Assembly: GCA_016702415.1 (NCBI GenBank)
Contig: JADJEA010000001.1
Location: 415,001-479,000 of the forward strand
Direction of reading: 5' to 3'
Origin: Nostocoides sp.
Lineage (GTDB): Bacteria > Actinomycetota > Actinomycetes > Actinomycetales > Dermatophilaceae
Length of the DNA stretch: 64,000 nucleotides
A program made the translations under genes and the position numbers. Under the pieces are notes generated by a model that ran no database searches, was not told the origin of the DNA, and was given only the letters and a program-made list of their open reading frames with translations. Below are positions 44,990-54,737 of this stretch, piece after piece; the stretch's first letter is position 1, and each line of letters opens with the position of its first letter.

Positions 44990-45656
44990 GATCAGACACA
45001 GCGATTCGCGCAGAGCATCTCAGATGCTGTCTCGGCGTTCGTCGGTCAAACCGTCCCATTCAGGGCCACTCGCCGTGGCTCCCGGTTTGTGGTTTCAGAT
45101 GACACCCATGGGGTCGTGATCCCAGTAGGTAGCGGCGCGACGCTTACCCTCGAAGTCAACTACCGCTGCGAACTGGACGGGGCAGGGATCTACCTCAAGA
45201 TACTCAGCTCGAAGGTGGCTGTGTACGCAGGTAGTCGTCCCAAGGGGACCCCTCTTCCGGTTTGAATACGTCCACCGCCAAGGTGATGGCCTGCCTGCGG
45301 GACATCTCCACGTTCACGCGCACCGTGATCAGGTCACGCGGGTGATGACCCTTGCGGCACTCTCGGGAGCCCCACGGCGCCAAGTGGAGCCGGGCTCCGA
45401 GCTCGAGGCCGCCCGTATGTCCAAGATCCACTTCCCGACCGGCGGCCATCGCTTCCGGCCAACGCTGGAAGACGTGCTGCAGCTCGTCGAGCAGGAGTTC
45501 GGGGCTTCCCCTGGGCCTACTTGGCACCAGGTCCTGCGCCAGAACCGCGTGGAATGGCGCCGCAACCAGACCGGGGCCGCCGTGCGCGACTGCCCCAGCG
45601 AGGCTGTTCGCGTTCTACAGGAGCTTGGCTACACCGTCGAGGCGCCTGAGTGTTGA

Positions 45657-45843
45657 GCGACACCTGTGTTGGGGATGGGGCTTTGGGGTGACGACGTGCA
45701 CGCTGAGGATGTCGCCTCGGGGGTCGTGATGGGTTGGGCCTCTACGGTTGGCGTCAAGAGCGTGATGATGCGCTGAGGACGCGCGACGGCCCTCCCTAGC
45801 TTGGCGAGCAGGAGGGCCGTCACTTGGTGCTTGGAGGGCACCC
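45657..45843. other. Probable left end of the three-gene transposon
   Basis: Contains CGCTGAGGATGTCGC and GCGCTGAGGACGCGC, two similar blocks about 60 bp apart such as transposase-binding repeats, and an 11-bp inverted repeat GACGGCCCTCC/GGAGGGCCGTC (45785-45795/45811-45821). The exact element boundary is not visible. Confidence 0.4.
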
Positions 45844-46419
45844 ATGGTGATGGTAGGTACCGACCGGGCCGAGGTCGAACGCGCACTGGTCTCGGGGGAG
45901 CTTTCCTGCCCGTCGTGCCAGGGCGTGCTGGCCCCGTGGGGGCACGCTCGCTCACGGTCTTCGCGAGGGCCCGACGGGACGATCCGCCATCGTCCGCGCC
46001 GGGCACGCTGTGGCGCATGTCGTGGCACGCACGTGCTGCTGGCGCAGCGGTGGTTGTGGCGGCGCGCGGACGCGGTCTCGGTGATCGGCGCCGCGCTCGA
46101 GGCCAAGGCCGCCGGCGCCGGACACCGCAGCATCGCAGCCGTGCTGGACCTGCCGGCGACGACGGTGCGGGGCTGGCTGCGCCGCTTCGCCGCCCGGGCC
46201 GAGCAGGTCCGCGCGCACTTCACCCGGTTGCTGCTGGCGCTGGACCCGCTCGCTGGGCCGGTGATCCCGCGCGCCTCGATCGTCGCGGACGCGCTGGAGG
46301 CGATCGGTCGCGCCGCGGCCGCGGCGGTGCTCAGGCTGTCGCCGACCCCGGCGTGGGAGCTGGCCGGCCGGGCCACCGGCGGGCGGCTGCTCGCCCCGCC
46401 GGCCCGGGACCGGTGGTGA
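45844..46419 (+). CDS. Zinc-ribbon/HTH protein of a three-gene transposon (DUF6431-like)
   Basis: 191 residues. Two zinc knuckles (CPSCQGVL and CGACRGTH) are followed by an HTH-like region (GHRSIAAVLDLPATTVRGWL). Ribosome site GGAGG lies upstream. Proteins like this precede DDE-transposase plus AAA-ATPase pairs in actinobacterial elements; I recall DUF6431 as the family name. The role may be DNA-end or target recognition. Intact. Confidence 0.65.
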   Translation: MVMVGTDRAEVERALVSGELSCPSCQGVLAPWGHARSRSSRGPDGTIRHRPRRARCGACRGTHVLLAQRWLWRRADAVSVIGAALEAKAAGAGHRSIAAVLDLPATTVRGWLRRFAARAEQVRAHFTRLLLALDPLAGPVIPRASIVADALEAIGRAAAAAVLRLSPTPAWELAGRATGGRLLAPPARDRW

Positions 46420-46505
46420 GCAACACGAGTTGACCCTGCCGCCGGCCCTGCCGGGACGGGCACCCTTGGCGACCGAACGGAATTCGGACGAAGGGAAGAG
46501 CAGGG

Positions 46506-48008
46506 ATGAGTGAGCGACACAGACCGGGGGATGATGCGGCGCGCCGGGCCCAACGGGCGCGGGACGTCGCGCTGTTCCGGTACGCGCTGATCCGGCAGGC
46601 CGCCGACGGCGCGTTGACCACCCGGCAGCGCGGCGCCTTGGTGCGCCGCCTCGTCGCCGAGGAGCACACCGGCCCGAGTGGTGAGCGGGTGACGGTGTCG
46701 CGCTCGAGCGTGGACCGGTGGATCAAGGCGTGGCGCACCGGCGGGTTCGACGCGTTGCTGCCGTCGGCGCGGCACGTCGAGCCGCGCACCCCGGGCCAGG
46801 TGCTCGAGCTCGCCGCGGCGCTCAAGCGTGAGGTCCCGTCCCGCACCGCGGCGCAGGTCGCGGCGATCCTGACCGAGCACGGCACCGCGGTGGTGCCCTC
46901 GCCGCGCACGTTGCAGCGCCACTTCGCCCGGCTCGAGCTGAACACGCGCCCGGACGGGACCGCCCCGTCGGCGTTTGGCCGGTTCGAGGCCGCCGCGCCG
47001 AACGAGCGGTGGACCGGGGACGCGCTGCACGGGCCGGTCATCGGCGGACGCAAGACGTACCTGATGGCGTTCATCGACGACCACTCCCGCGCCCTGGTCG
47101 GCTACCGGTGGGGCCACAGCGAGGACCTGCTCGCCCTCGCCGGGGCGCTGCGCGCCGCGCTTGCCGCCCGCGGCATCCCGCAGGTCTGTTATCTCGACAA
47201 CGGCGCAGCGATGGTCTCCCGGCAGCTGCTGCGCGCCCTCGCGGTGCTCGGCATCCGGCTGACCCACTCCCGACCCGGCCAGCCGGCCGGGCGCGGGAAG
47301 ATCGAGCGGTTCTTCCGCACCGTGCGCGAGCAGTTCCTGCTCGAGCTGACCGCGCCCGGCGCCACAGAGCGGATCACCGACCTGGCCACCGTGAACGAGC
47401 TGTTCACTGCATGGGTCGAAACCGTCTACCACCAACGCGTCCACTCCGAAACCGGGCAGGCGCCGCTGGCGCGGTTCCTCGCCGGCGGGGCGCCGGCGAC
47501 ACCGTCCCCGGCCCAGCTGCGCGAGGCGTTCCGCTGGTCCGAGCACCGCGCCGTGACCAAGACCGCGACCGTCTCGCTGCACGGCAACACCTACGAGGTC
47601 GACCCGGTCCTGGTCGGCCGCCGCGTGGAGCTCGTCTTCGACCCGTTCGACCTGACCGACATCACCGTCCGCTACGCCGGCCGCGAGGTCGGCACCGCCA
47701 TCGCGCACGTCATCGGCCGACACGTGCACCCCAACGCCAAACCCGCCGAGCAGCCCCCCGCGCCGGTCACCGGGATCGACTACCTGGCCCTGGTCCGCGA
47801 CCGGCACACTCAAATCCTTGCCGAGCGGGTGAACTACGCCGCGCTCACCGAACCCCAGCACGAGCCCGCCACCCGGCCCCAGCCCGCTGCGGCTGCCGTC
47901 AGTGCCGAGGCCGCGCACGTGCTGCCCGGACAAACCGACCTACTCGACCTGCTCGACCCCACCACCCACGACGTCCACGACGCGCACCACCGTCAGGAGC
48001 TCTCATGA
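46506..48008 (+). CDS. DDE transposase (Mu/TniA-like integrase core)
   Basis: 500 residues. N-terminal HTH domains (SSVDRWIKAWRTGGFDALLP; SPRTLQRHFARL), RNase H-fold catalytic residues D172 (WTGDALHGP), D231 (CYLDNGAAM) and E267 (GRGKIERFFRTVREQF), and a C-terminal Mu-type beta-barrel (HGNTYEVDPVLVGRRVELVF). It should cut and join element ends, with the coupled ATPase choosing the target. The stop overlaps the ATPase ATG (ATGA). Intact. Confidence 0.88.
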   Translation: MSERHRPGDDAARRAQRARDVALFRYALIRQAADGALTTRQRGALVRRLVAEEHTGPSGERVTVSRSSVDRWIKAWRTGGFDALLPSARHVEPRTPGQVLELAAALKREVPSRTAAQVAAILTEHGTAVVPSPRTLQRHFARLELNTRPDGTAPSAFGRFEAAAPNERWTGDALHGPVIGGRKTYLMAFIDDHSRALVGYRWGHSEDLLALAGALRAALAARGIPQVCYLDNGAAMVSRQLLRALAVLGIRLTHSRPGQPAGRGKIERFFRTVREQFLLELTAPGATERITDLATVNELFTAWVETVYHQRVHSETGQAPLARFLAGGAPATPSPAQLREAFRWSEHRAVTKTATVSLHGNTYEVDPVLVGRRVELVFDPFDLTDITVRYAGREVGTAIAHVIGRHVHPNAKPAEQPPAPVTGIDYLALVRDRHTQILAERVNYAALTEPQHEPATRPQPAAAAVSAEAAHVLPGQTDLLDLLDPTTHDVHDAHHRQELS

Positions 48009-48659
48009 CACTTGACCGCCTGCAGGCCCACTACGGTTTCACACGCACCCCGTTCGGCAAGGCCCTCGCGCCCGGCATGCTGCACCGGCACACCTCCACG
48101 CCGAGGCCGTCGCCCGGATCGGCTGGTGCATCAACGAACGCGCCCTCGGCGTGGTCACCGGCGAGGTCGGCGCCGGCAAGACCGTCGCCGTGCGCGCCGC
48201 CCTGGCCGGCATCGACACATCCCGGCACACCACCATCTACCTGGGCAACCCCGCCGTCGGCGGCCGCGGCCTCTACGGCGGGATCGTCACCGCCCTCGGC
48301 GGCGTCCCCCGCTTCCACAAGGCCGCCTGATCCCACAGACCGCCGAGCTGCTCGCCGCCGAGGAACACGAACGCGGCCGCACCGTCGTGCTCGTCCTGGA
48401 CGAGGCGCACCTGCTCACCGGCGAACAACTCGAAGAGCTCCGGCTGCTCACCAACGCCGACATGGACTCCCACTCACCGTTCGCGTGCCTACTCATCGGC
48501 CAGCCCACCCTGCGCCGCCGGATCAAGCTGGGCACCTTCGCCGCCCTGGACCAGCGCATCGCGCTGCGCTACACCCTCACCGCGATGAGCGACACCGAAA
48601 CCAAGAGCTACCTCGCGCACCACCTCACCCTCGCCGGCCGCTCCGACCCCCTCTTCTGA
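48005..48659 (+). pseudogene. ExeA/TniB-type AAA ATPase, two frameshifts, 3' truncated
   Basis: MTLDRLQAHYGFTRTPFGKA (ExeA-like start), then in other frames GVVTGEVGAGKTVAVRAALA (Walker A), TVVLVLDEAHLLTGEQLEEL (Walker B) and TLRRRIKLGTFAALDQRIAL. One base is missing near 48090 and the frame changes again near 48320. The last codons run into the IS3 end: the TGA stop at 48657 is the IS terminus. It is the target-selection partner of the DDE transposase. Confidence 0.8.
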
Positions 48660-50208
48660 GGTGTTCCAGCGTCTTTGTCCGCTTGGGGGCGGGTGATCAG
48701 ACCACATTGGGGTCGTCTGGGTTGGGTTGATTGTTGCGGGTGGCTCGGTGGTAACAAGCCGGGTGTGGGCGGCCTGGGTGAGGCCGTCGCGGCGGGCTTG
48801 CCGGATGGCAGGGCCGCGGCCGGTGTGTTCGTCCTCGGGGTGACGTAGCCGATGCCGGAGTGCAGTCGTCGGGTGTTGTACTCGTTCTGGACGACGGCGA
48901 GCTCGGCTCGCAGGACGGCGGGGTCGGTGATCGCCAGCAGGTGGGGCCATTCCCCGTTTGGTGGTGCCGTTGAGCGATTCGATCCAGGCTTGATCGGTCG
49001 GGGTCGAGGGCGCCCGAAATGCTGGGCGATGGCGACCATGGCCATGAATTTGCGGGTGTTCCCGGCGATCATCTGGGGAGCCGTTGTCCGGAGACGGCTA
49101 GCAGGATCGGGGTCAGCTCGTCCTCACCGTCGAGGTGCAGCGACCGACCGATCGCGTCGGCCCGGTCCAGGGCCGGCTGCAGCAGGCCCCTCGGCGTCCA
49201 AGGCCTGCTCGAACGCGAGCTGGACCTGGGTGTGGGTTTCCTCGGCGGAGACGACGTGGGTGATCCACTTGCGAGAGACCAGGTCCTCGATGATCAGCAC
49301 CGCCATCCCGGCTTTCGGGAAGTGGGTGGTGTCGTAGATCCAGATCGAGTTCGGGGTGTAGGTGCCCAGTCCGGGAACGGCCGCCGCTGGCCCCGGGGTG
49401 GCCGTGGCGGCTGACGAAACCGCAGGCCATGATCGTGTAGGACCCGGCGTACCGTGGCTGGGCAGGCCCAGAACAGGTGCTCGTAGGAGCCCGGTGGGCC
49501 AGCCGGCGGTGGGAGAAGTCCTTCTCCCCGAACCGGTCGAACGCCGTCAGGATCGCCTCCAGCTCGGCCGGGGTGAGGCCGTTGACCGACCCACCCGGGC
49601 GGGCATCGACCAACCCGTCCACGCGGTCGGCCCGACCGGTCCACCGTCGGGCTCGGCGCACGTCCACCCCGAGCACCGCACACGCCTTCACCAGGGGCCA
49701 GCCCTGACTGGTGGCCTGCTCGATCAGCCCCAGCAGTGCCTGTTTGGTCGCCGCGTCGACTCGGGCTGGGACCGGGCTGGTGGGCATCAACCCCGCCCCT
49801 TTTCCCTCCAGGAGGGTCAGTTTCACGGCCAGCTCTTTCACTGCTTCGGACAATCGGGCGATCTCCGCGTTCGCGTCCGCCAATTCGACATCCTTGGCCG
49901 ACCTTCCTGGGGTGCCCGGCTTCGATGCCGCCAACGCGGCCATCGCCCCGTCCTTGGCGACCTGACGGACCCGGATGATCGTGGAACGGTCCACCCCGGC
50001 CTCGGACGCAGCCTGCCCGATCGAGACCTCGTCACGGACCAGCCGCAACCAGATCTCGTACTTCGCCGACGGCGACAAGATCGTCTTCGGCCGGCGCTTA
50101 CGCGGTGTCTCGCTGGTACTCATCGTGCCCTCCTACAGGCTCTGCACGACCGTACCGATGTGGTCTGATCCCCACCCCCAAAGCGGACACGAACGCTGAA
50201 GCAAACCA
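48657..50208 (-). mobile_element. IS3-family element, copy A
   Basis: 1552 bp, TG...CA ends. Left end TGAGGTGTTCCAGCGTCTTT and right end (reverse) TGGTTTGCTTCAGCGTTCGT are inverted repeats that stay similar through GATCAGACCACAT. No matching target duplication (TTC against GAT), so the flanks were probably rearranged after insertion. Confidence 0.88.
48697..50123 (-). pseudogene. IS3-family transposase (orfA+orfB), copy A
   Basis: orfA begins MSTSETPRKRRPKTILSPSA with an HTH (EVSIGQAASEAGVDRSTIIR) and leucine-zipper-like tail. In this copy it reads straight into orfB (LLEGKGAGLMPTSPVPARVD) because the AAAAGGGG run has four Gs. orfB carries the integrase core (IYDTTHFPKAGMAVLIIEDL; DNGSQMIAGNTRK; ESLNGTTKREWP). 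About eight single-base indels relative to copy B break the rest. Confidence 0.85.
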
Positions 50209-50215
50209 GATGCTG

Positions 50216-51014
50216 GGACGCCTGGTGTTCGGCGCTGGAGCATCCGCCCACCCCAGGACCCCGTTCTCCGCTCGCGCGCACTTACCGCCGCCGACCACAT
50301 CCTTGCCGCCGAGGACCTCGACACCGCCTCGGCCCGATTCGGCTACTGGCTCCGCCACTTCCCCGACGTCCCCGTGGGCCGACTCGGATGGCTGGCCGAC
50401 CACACGCGCATGACACCGACCCTCACGCGACTCGTCATGGCCACACACGCCCCGCGGCGTCGCCTGTCCCATCTCCTCGCCCAGTCACCACCGCTCACCT
50501 CCCCGCGCGTCTCGTCGACGACCACCTCTCGTGGCTATTCGACTCTCGTCCCGCGACTGTCGGCCTCTTCGCGTCCCTCTGCCTCGCTCGAACCCACAGG
50601 CACGTTCGATCGTGGGCCCAGGCGGCGCACGAGCTCGGCCTACCGCCAGAGCTTGGCGAACGTACCGCCCGAGCTTGCTCCGCATCGATGACCGCATCGA
50701 CCGCCGATGTCGTTGCCGCCCTCGTCGCTGCGAGCCGTGACACGGAGGTCGACTACCGAGAGCTCGAAGTCCGTGTCCGTCGCCTGGCTCGAACGACCCG
50801 CTGGTTCACGCGCTGGACTCGCATCAACCGAGCCGGCACTCATGCCGGGAGCCGTGCCAACGCAGTGCTCTGGCTCTGGACCGAGGTCGCTCATGGACAC
50901 CCAGGCACCTCACCACTGCCCGGGCTATCGGCATGGTCCGCCCGCAAGTTCTCACACGGGCTCACGTCCGATCAGATCCAGTCTCTGGGCAACGCGATTG
51001 GACCACGCGCATGA
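50216..51014 (+). pseudogene. Unknown gene, one frameshift
   Basis: First part reads LTAADHILAAEDLDTASARF, GYWLRHFPDVPVGRLGWLAD in one frame, then shifts near 50490 to LPARLVDDHLSWLFDSRPAT, VGLFASLCLARTHRHVRSWA, ending GPRA-stop at 51014. Good coding character and an ATGA overlap with the next gene. No family recognised with confidence; a link to the truncated transposon next door is possible but untested. Confidence 0.45.
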
Positions 51015-51172
51015 ACAATCGCGAGGCCGCGAGCTTCATCCTCCTTGGAGCGGCCTTCGTTGGGGTGCTCTGCCTGCGCGCGGTGCGCCCGACGCTTGCC
51101 GTTGTCGCCCGACAGTTGCTGTGGTCGAAGTTGGGGGCATGTCACGCGAGAGGCGGTCCGGTACACCACTAA
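51011..51172 (+). CDS. Small membrane protein, possibly truncated (53 aa)
   Basis: MNNREAASFILLGAAFVGVL, then CLRAVRPTLAVVARQLLWSK: one hydrophobic helix near the N-terminus. Its ATG overlaps the previous stop. The following 280 bp to the IS1380 end hold only biased short frames, so the natural protein may be longer and broken. Confidence 0.45.
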   Translation: MNNREAASFILLGAAFVGVLCLRAVRPTLAVVARQLLWSKLGACHARGGPVHH

Positions 51173-51452
51173 GGCTGCCCGGATCCGAGTACCGACCAGC
51201 AACACCCTCGGCCTGTCGGCTCGCGCGCAGTTGCTCGATATCGCGGCACTATCCCGCCGTAGCATCGCGTGGTCACCAACTACGTGGACGGGCGTCACGG
51301 GGATACATCCAACCCGACGCCTTCGAACAGCGCTCCTCGCGCCGTCCCTGTTGATCAGCGACGGTCTCGGATCAGTTCGAGAGACCCGACCTCGCCCGAT
51401 GAATGCTATCGGGCAAAGTATCCAGGGCGCGATCGTGCAACTCGGGCGGCAT
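51173..51452. other. No recognisable gene
   Basis: No plausible start with ribosome site and no family resemblance; may contain the shifted remainder of the 51011 gene. Confidence 0.3.
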
Positions 51453-52309
51453 CTGGCCCGAATGTTTCATCGGGTGGCGGCGTCGGTGTGACCGGCGCCG
51501 TTGCCGTTTGTGTGACGTGATTTTGGCAGGTGGGTACGACGAGTGGCCGGGATGTCGCTGCCGGTGGGCGTCGTCTTCCACGAACGAGAGGGCGGCCTGG
51601 GGTGGTAGGGGCGTTTCGGTGCGCTGGTCAGGGCGGTGACAGCGCGGTCAGGTTGGTCCATGCGTCGGTGAACAGGGCCGCCCACGGGGCGGTGTTCTTC
51701 ACGTGCAGGAGTCGCTGTCGTGCGGTGCGCACGAGTGTCGCGGCGATGGTGAACAGGCGGTGGCGCAGGGTTTTGGGCTCCCACCGTCGGGCGTCGTGGC
51801 CGGTCAGGGCGAGCATCCCCATCCACGCGAGGGAGATCGTTGGCGATCTGGACGATGAGCAGCCAGACGCGGTTTTGGTTGAAGCCGTGTAGTGGCAGGT
51901 TGGTCAGGCCGCTGTCTTTGGCGATGCGGATGCGGTCTTCGCAGCGGGCGCGGCGGCGGTGGCGAAGTTCGAGGTCGGCAAGTTGGCCCTTGGCCGTGTT
52001 GGTGACGAACGCGGTCAGGCGGTAGCCGTCGACGTCGTCGAAGCGTAGCTGCGCACCGGGGTGGGGTCGTTCCCGGCGCACGATCACCCGCATGCCCGGC
52101 GGGTACCCCTTCAGCGTGAGCAGGTCGGTGAACTCGGCCACGTCCGCGCCCTCACGTACGGCCCCGTCGGCGTTGTACGCGCTCTGCCACACACCCTCGG
52201 GGATCAGCTTGTACAGGTCAGCAGTGTTCGCCGGCAGGGTCCACCCGATCGAGTACGACACCCCACGCCGGTGCACAAACCCGAGCAGTTCCCGGGTGCC
52301 ACCGCCGCC

Positions 52310-53761
52310 GAGGAATTGTCAAGACCTGTGGATCGGTGTGTCATGAGGCGAGTTGGTCACCTCCTGGTTGGTCGTCGTCTCGTTCGAGCAGAACGCCTTT
52401 GTCGAAGCGGGCACCGGCTCGGACGAGGGCGACCAGGTGGGGTGCGTTGACCGCTCGCCAGCGGCGTTGGGCTGACTGGATCAGCTTGAACGCCATGGCG
52501 ATGCCGGCGGCTCTCGAGCCGGGTCCCTTTGGTCACCCGCTGGCGGAGGCGGACGGTGGCGAATGTGGATTCGATGGGGTTGGTGGTGCGCAGGTGGATC
52601 CAGTGCTCGCCCGGGTAGTCGTAGAACGCGAGGAGCACGTCGAGGTCGTCGGTGATCTTCGCGGCGGCCTTGGGCCACTTGCCGCCGTACTCCGCCACGA
52701 AAGAGGCCGCGGCCCGGGCGGCGTGGTCCTTGCTCTCGGCGTTCCAGATCTCCGCCAGGGCCTTCTTCGCGCCTGGGTGGGCCGACTTCGGCAGTGCGGC
52801 AAGGACATTCGCGATCTTGTGGAACCAGCACCGCTGCTCGCGCGTGGCGGGGAAGACGTCCCGGACCGCCTTCCAGAACCCCAGCGCGCCGTCCCCGACC
52901 GCGAGCACCGGGGCCGCATGCCACGACGCTTGCAGTCGCGCAGCAGGTCCGCCCACGACTGCGAGCTCTCGCGGAACCCGTCGGACAACGCGACGAGCTC
53001 CTTGGTGCCGTCGGCCCGGACACCGATCATCACCAGCAGGCAGATCTTGTCGCTCTCGAGGCGGACCTTGACGTGGATCCCGTCGACCCACAGGTACACA
53101 TAGTCGACCTCGGCCAACGACCGGGCGTTGAAGACTCGGGCCTCGTCCTGCCACTGCGCTGTCAAGCGTGTCACGGTCGCCGGGGACAGGCCTGCCGCGG
53201 ACCCGAAGAACCCCTCCAGGGCGGGGGTGAAGTCCCCGCTGGACAGGCCGTGTAGGTACAGCAGCGGCAGCACTTCAGCGACCTGCGGAGACTTCCGCGC
53301 CCACGCCGGCAGGATCGCCGAAGCGAAACGAACCCGTTCTCCCGTCACCGGATCGGTGCGCTTGTCGTTGACTCTGGGTTGTTTGACCGGAACCGCCCCA
53401 GCCGCGGTCGCCACCAGGCGCGGGGCGTGGGTGCCGTTACGCACGACCAGCCGGTGGCCATGCTCGTCGACCTCGCCGGCGTGGGCGTCGACATAGGCGG
53501 AGACCTCGGCCTGCAACGCCGCCGCCAGCATCCGCCGAGCGCCCTCACGGGCCAGCTCGTCCAACAGGTCACCACCCACCGCCGCCGCAGCGTGCGTGTC
53601 GTGGGCATCGTCAACTACGGTGAGCATGAGCGCACCTTCCCGAACCAGCGCGTCAACGCCGGTCCTGATCAGAGCTACTTGGACTTCAGATCTTCCTCGG
53701 GGAGGTGCGACTCTTCACGCCCGCCCCGCCGAGGGCCATCCACAGGTTCTGATCATCGCTC
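52310..53761 (-). mobile_element. IS256-family element, copy 3
   Basis: 1452 bp, 9-bp duplication ACCGCCGCC (52301-52309 and 53762-53770). Inserted in the IS1380 transposase gene. Unlike other copies, the stretch of about 52915-53030 has some 14 substitutions relative to copy 1. Confidence 0.93.
52341..53627 (-). pseudogene. IS256-family transposase, copy 3
   Basis: Full length in net terms (1287 nt), but a deletion near 52915 (GGGGCCGC against GGGGCCCGC) and an extra C near 52525 put the middle third, including D246, out of frame. D182 and E353 flank the shifted part or fall within it. See findings for the diverged patch. Confidence 0.87.
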
Positions 53762-54737
53762 ACCGCCGCCATCGGTCCTGATCAGGACCTTCTTGCCTGG
53801 CCGGGACGGGTTGATCCCAGGCACGGCTGCCAGGGCAGCCTTGATGAGGAGCTCGTGGTCGGCAGCGGTGTTCGACCCGGCGTTCCCGGCCCGCAGCAGC
53901 ATCGCCAATGGTTCCCCGGTCCCGCCCTGGCCATGATCGACGAACACGCACAAGGGGTGGAACCCGTAGCCCTTCTTGAACGTCGGCTTGGCGTGCTCCT
54001 TGTCCGAGTGCGCCGTCACCAACGTGGCGTCAGGTCGATGACCAGCGGGTCCGCCGCGCTGATCGCGTGGTTCGGGGCGTGCTTGCCGGCCAGTTCCCAC
54101 ACCCGGGCCCGCGCTGTGGCACGAGCTGACGCGACGGCCTTCTCGACCGCGCCGACGTCCGCCGCCAGGGTGGCGATGCTGCGACTGATCGTGGCGTCCG
54201 AGGCCACCAAGCCATAGATCCCCGGCTCGGCCCGCAGCAGCGAGGCGTCGAGCAGGCATCCCCACCCAACGCCAGCGACACCGCCAAATCCAGGACGACC
54301 TTGGGGGTCGTGCCTGGCCAGCGGCTTACGCCAAGACGACAGCGCATCCGACAGCGCCACGTCCAGGCCCGCGACCCGCGCAGTGCGCGTCAACAGCACC
54401 CCACCGGCCTGCGCGACCGCAGGCACATCCGCGGTGTCGACTCGAACATGCGGATACAGACCGCTACGCTTACTCACCTGGGAAGTGCCCTTCGACTGCG
54501 ACGATTTCGACTTCGACAATCGCTATTCTCGCAGCTCAGGGGCACTTTTCATGTCACGGCACACCCGCCCTCATGAAATCTCCGGGCTAGGTGCGCCCAC
54601 GGACGCCGGTGGCCTGTCGGAGACCCATCCCAAGAGCCCGACCCCGACGAACTGCCGGCTTGGCTCGACCCCTCGACGTCGACAGTTGGAGTCTCCTTGA
54701 CGTACACTCATTTCACGCGGAGAGAGGGAGCAACCTG

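Larger units (their letters stand above)
43515..45656 (+). pseudogene. Hypothetical protein (~226 aa) split by IS256 copy 2
   Basis: Removing copy 2 and one 9-bp duplication joins GTG 43515-43538 (MSTLEDQT) in frame to 44999 onwards (QRFAQSISDAVSAFVGQTVP ... EVNYRCELDGAGIYLKI). After KGT an extra C in a CCCC run near 45250 shifts the frame; reading on gives LFRFEYVHRQ, GHLHVHAHRDQV, ARMSKIHFPTGGHRFRP and LRQNRVEWRRNQTGAAVRDC, ending at 45656. The His-rich HLHVHAHR and KIHFPTGGHRF blocks look conserved or metal-binding. No function known. Confidence 0.65.
51628..54519 (-). pseudogene. IS1380-family transposase, split by IS256 copy 3
   Basis: The N-terminal half runs from ATG 54519 (MSKSKSSQSKGTSQVSKRSG) to 53762 and includes DATLVTAHSDKEHAKPTFKK, GYGFHPLCVFVDHG and AMLLRAGNAGSNTAADH. 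The C-terminal half continues at 52309 (GTRELLGFVHRRGVSYSIGW) and ends TALSPP-stop at 51628. Besides the insertion there are indels near 54030 and 51838. Confidence 0.82.
51453..54591 (-). mobile_element. IS1380-family element interrupted by IS256 copy 3
   Basis: The left end CTGGCCCGAATGTTTCAT (from 51453) and the right end read on the minus strand, CCTAGCCCGGAGATTTCAT (ending at 54591), are related inverted repeats of IS1380 type. Without the 1.46-kb insertion the element is about 1.68 kb, the usual size. No clear target duplication was seen. Confidence 0.75.

Noticed and set aside
45262..45656. Separate 27- and 103-codon genes after the 96-codon frame
   Set aside because: Reading the alternative frame across one C-run gives a continuous protein with GHLHVHAHRD and KIHFPTGGHRF, so these are pieces of one frameshifted gene.
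45615..47933. Long open frame antisense to the DDE transposase gene (772 codons)
   Set aside because: Shadow of the coding strand; the Gly/Arg/Ala-rich product resembles nothing, while the plus strand has clear DDE motifs.
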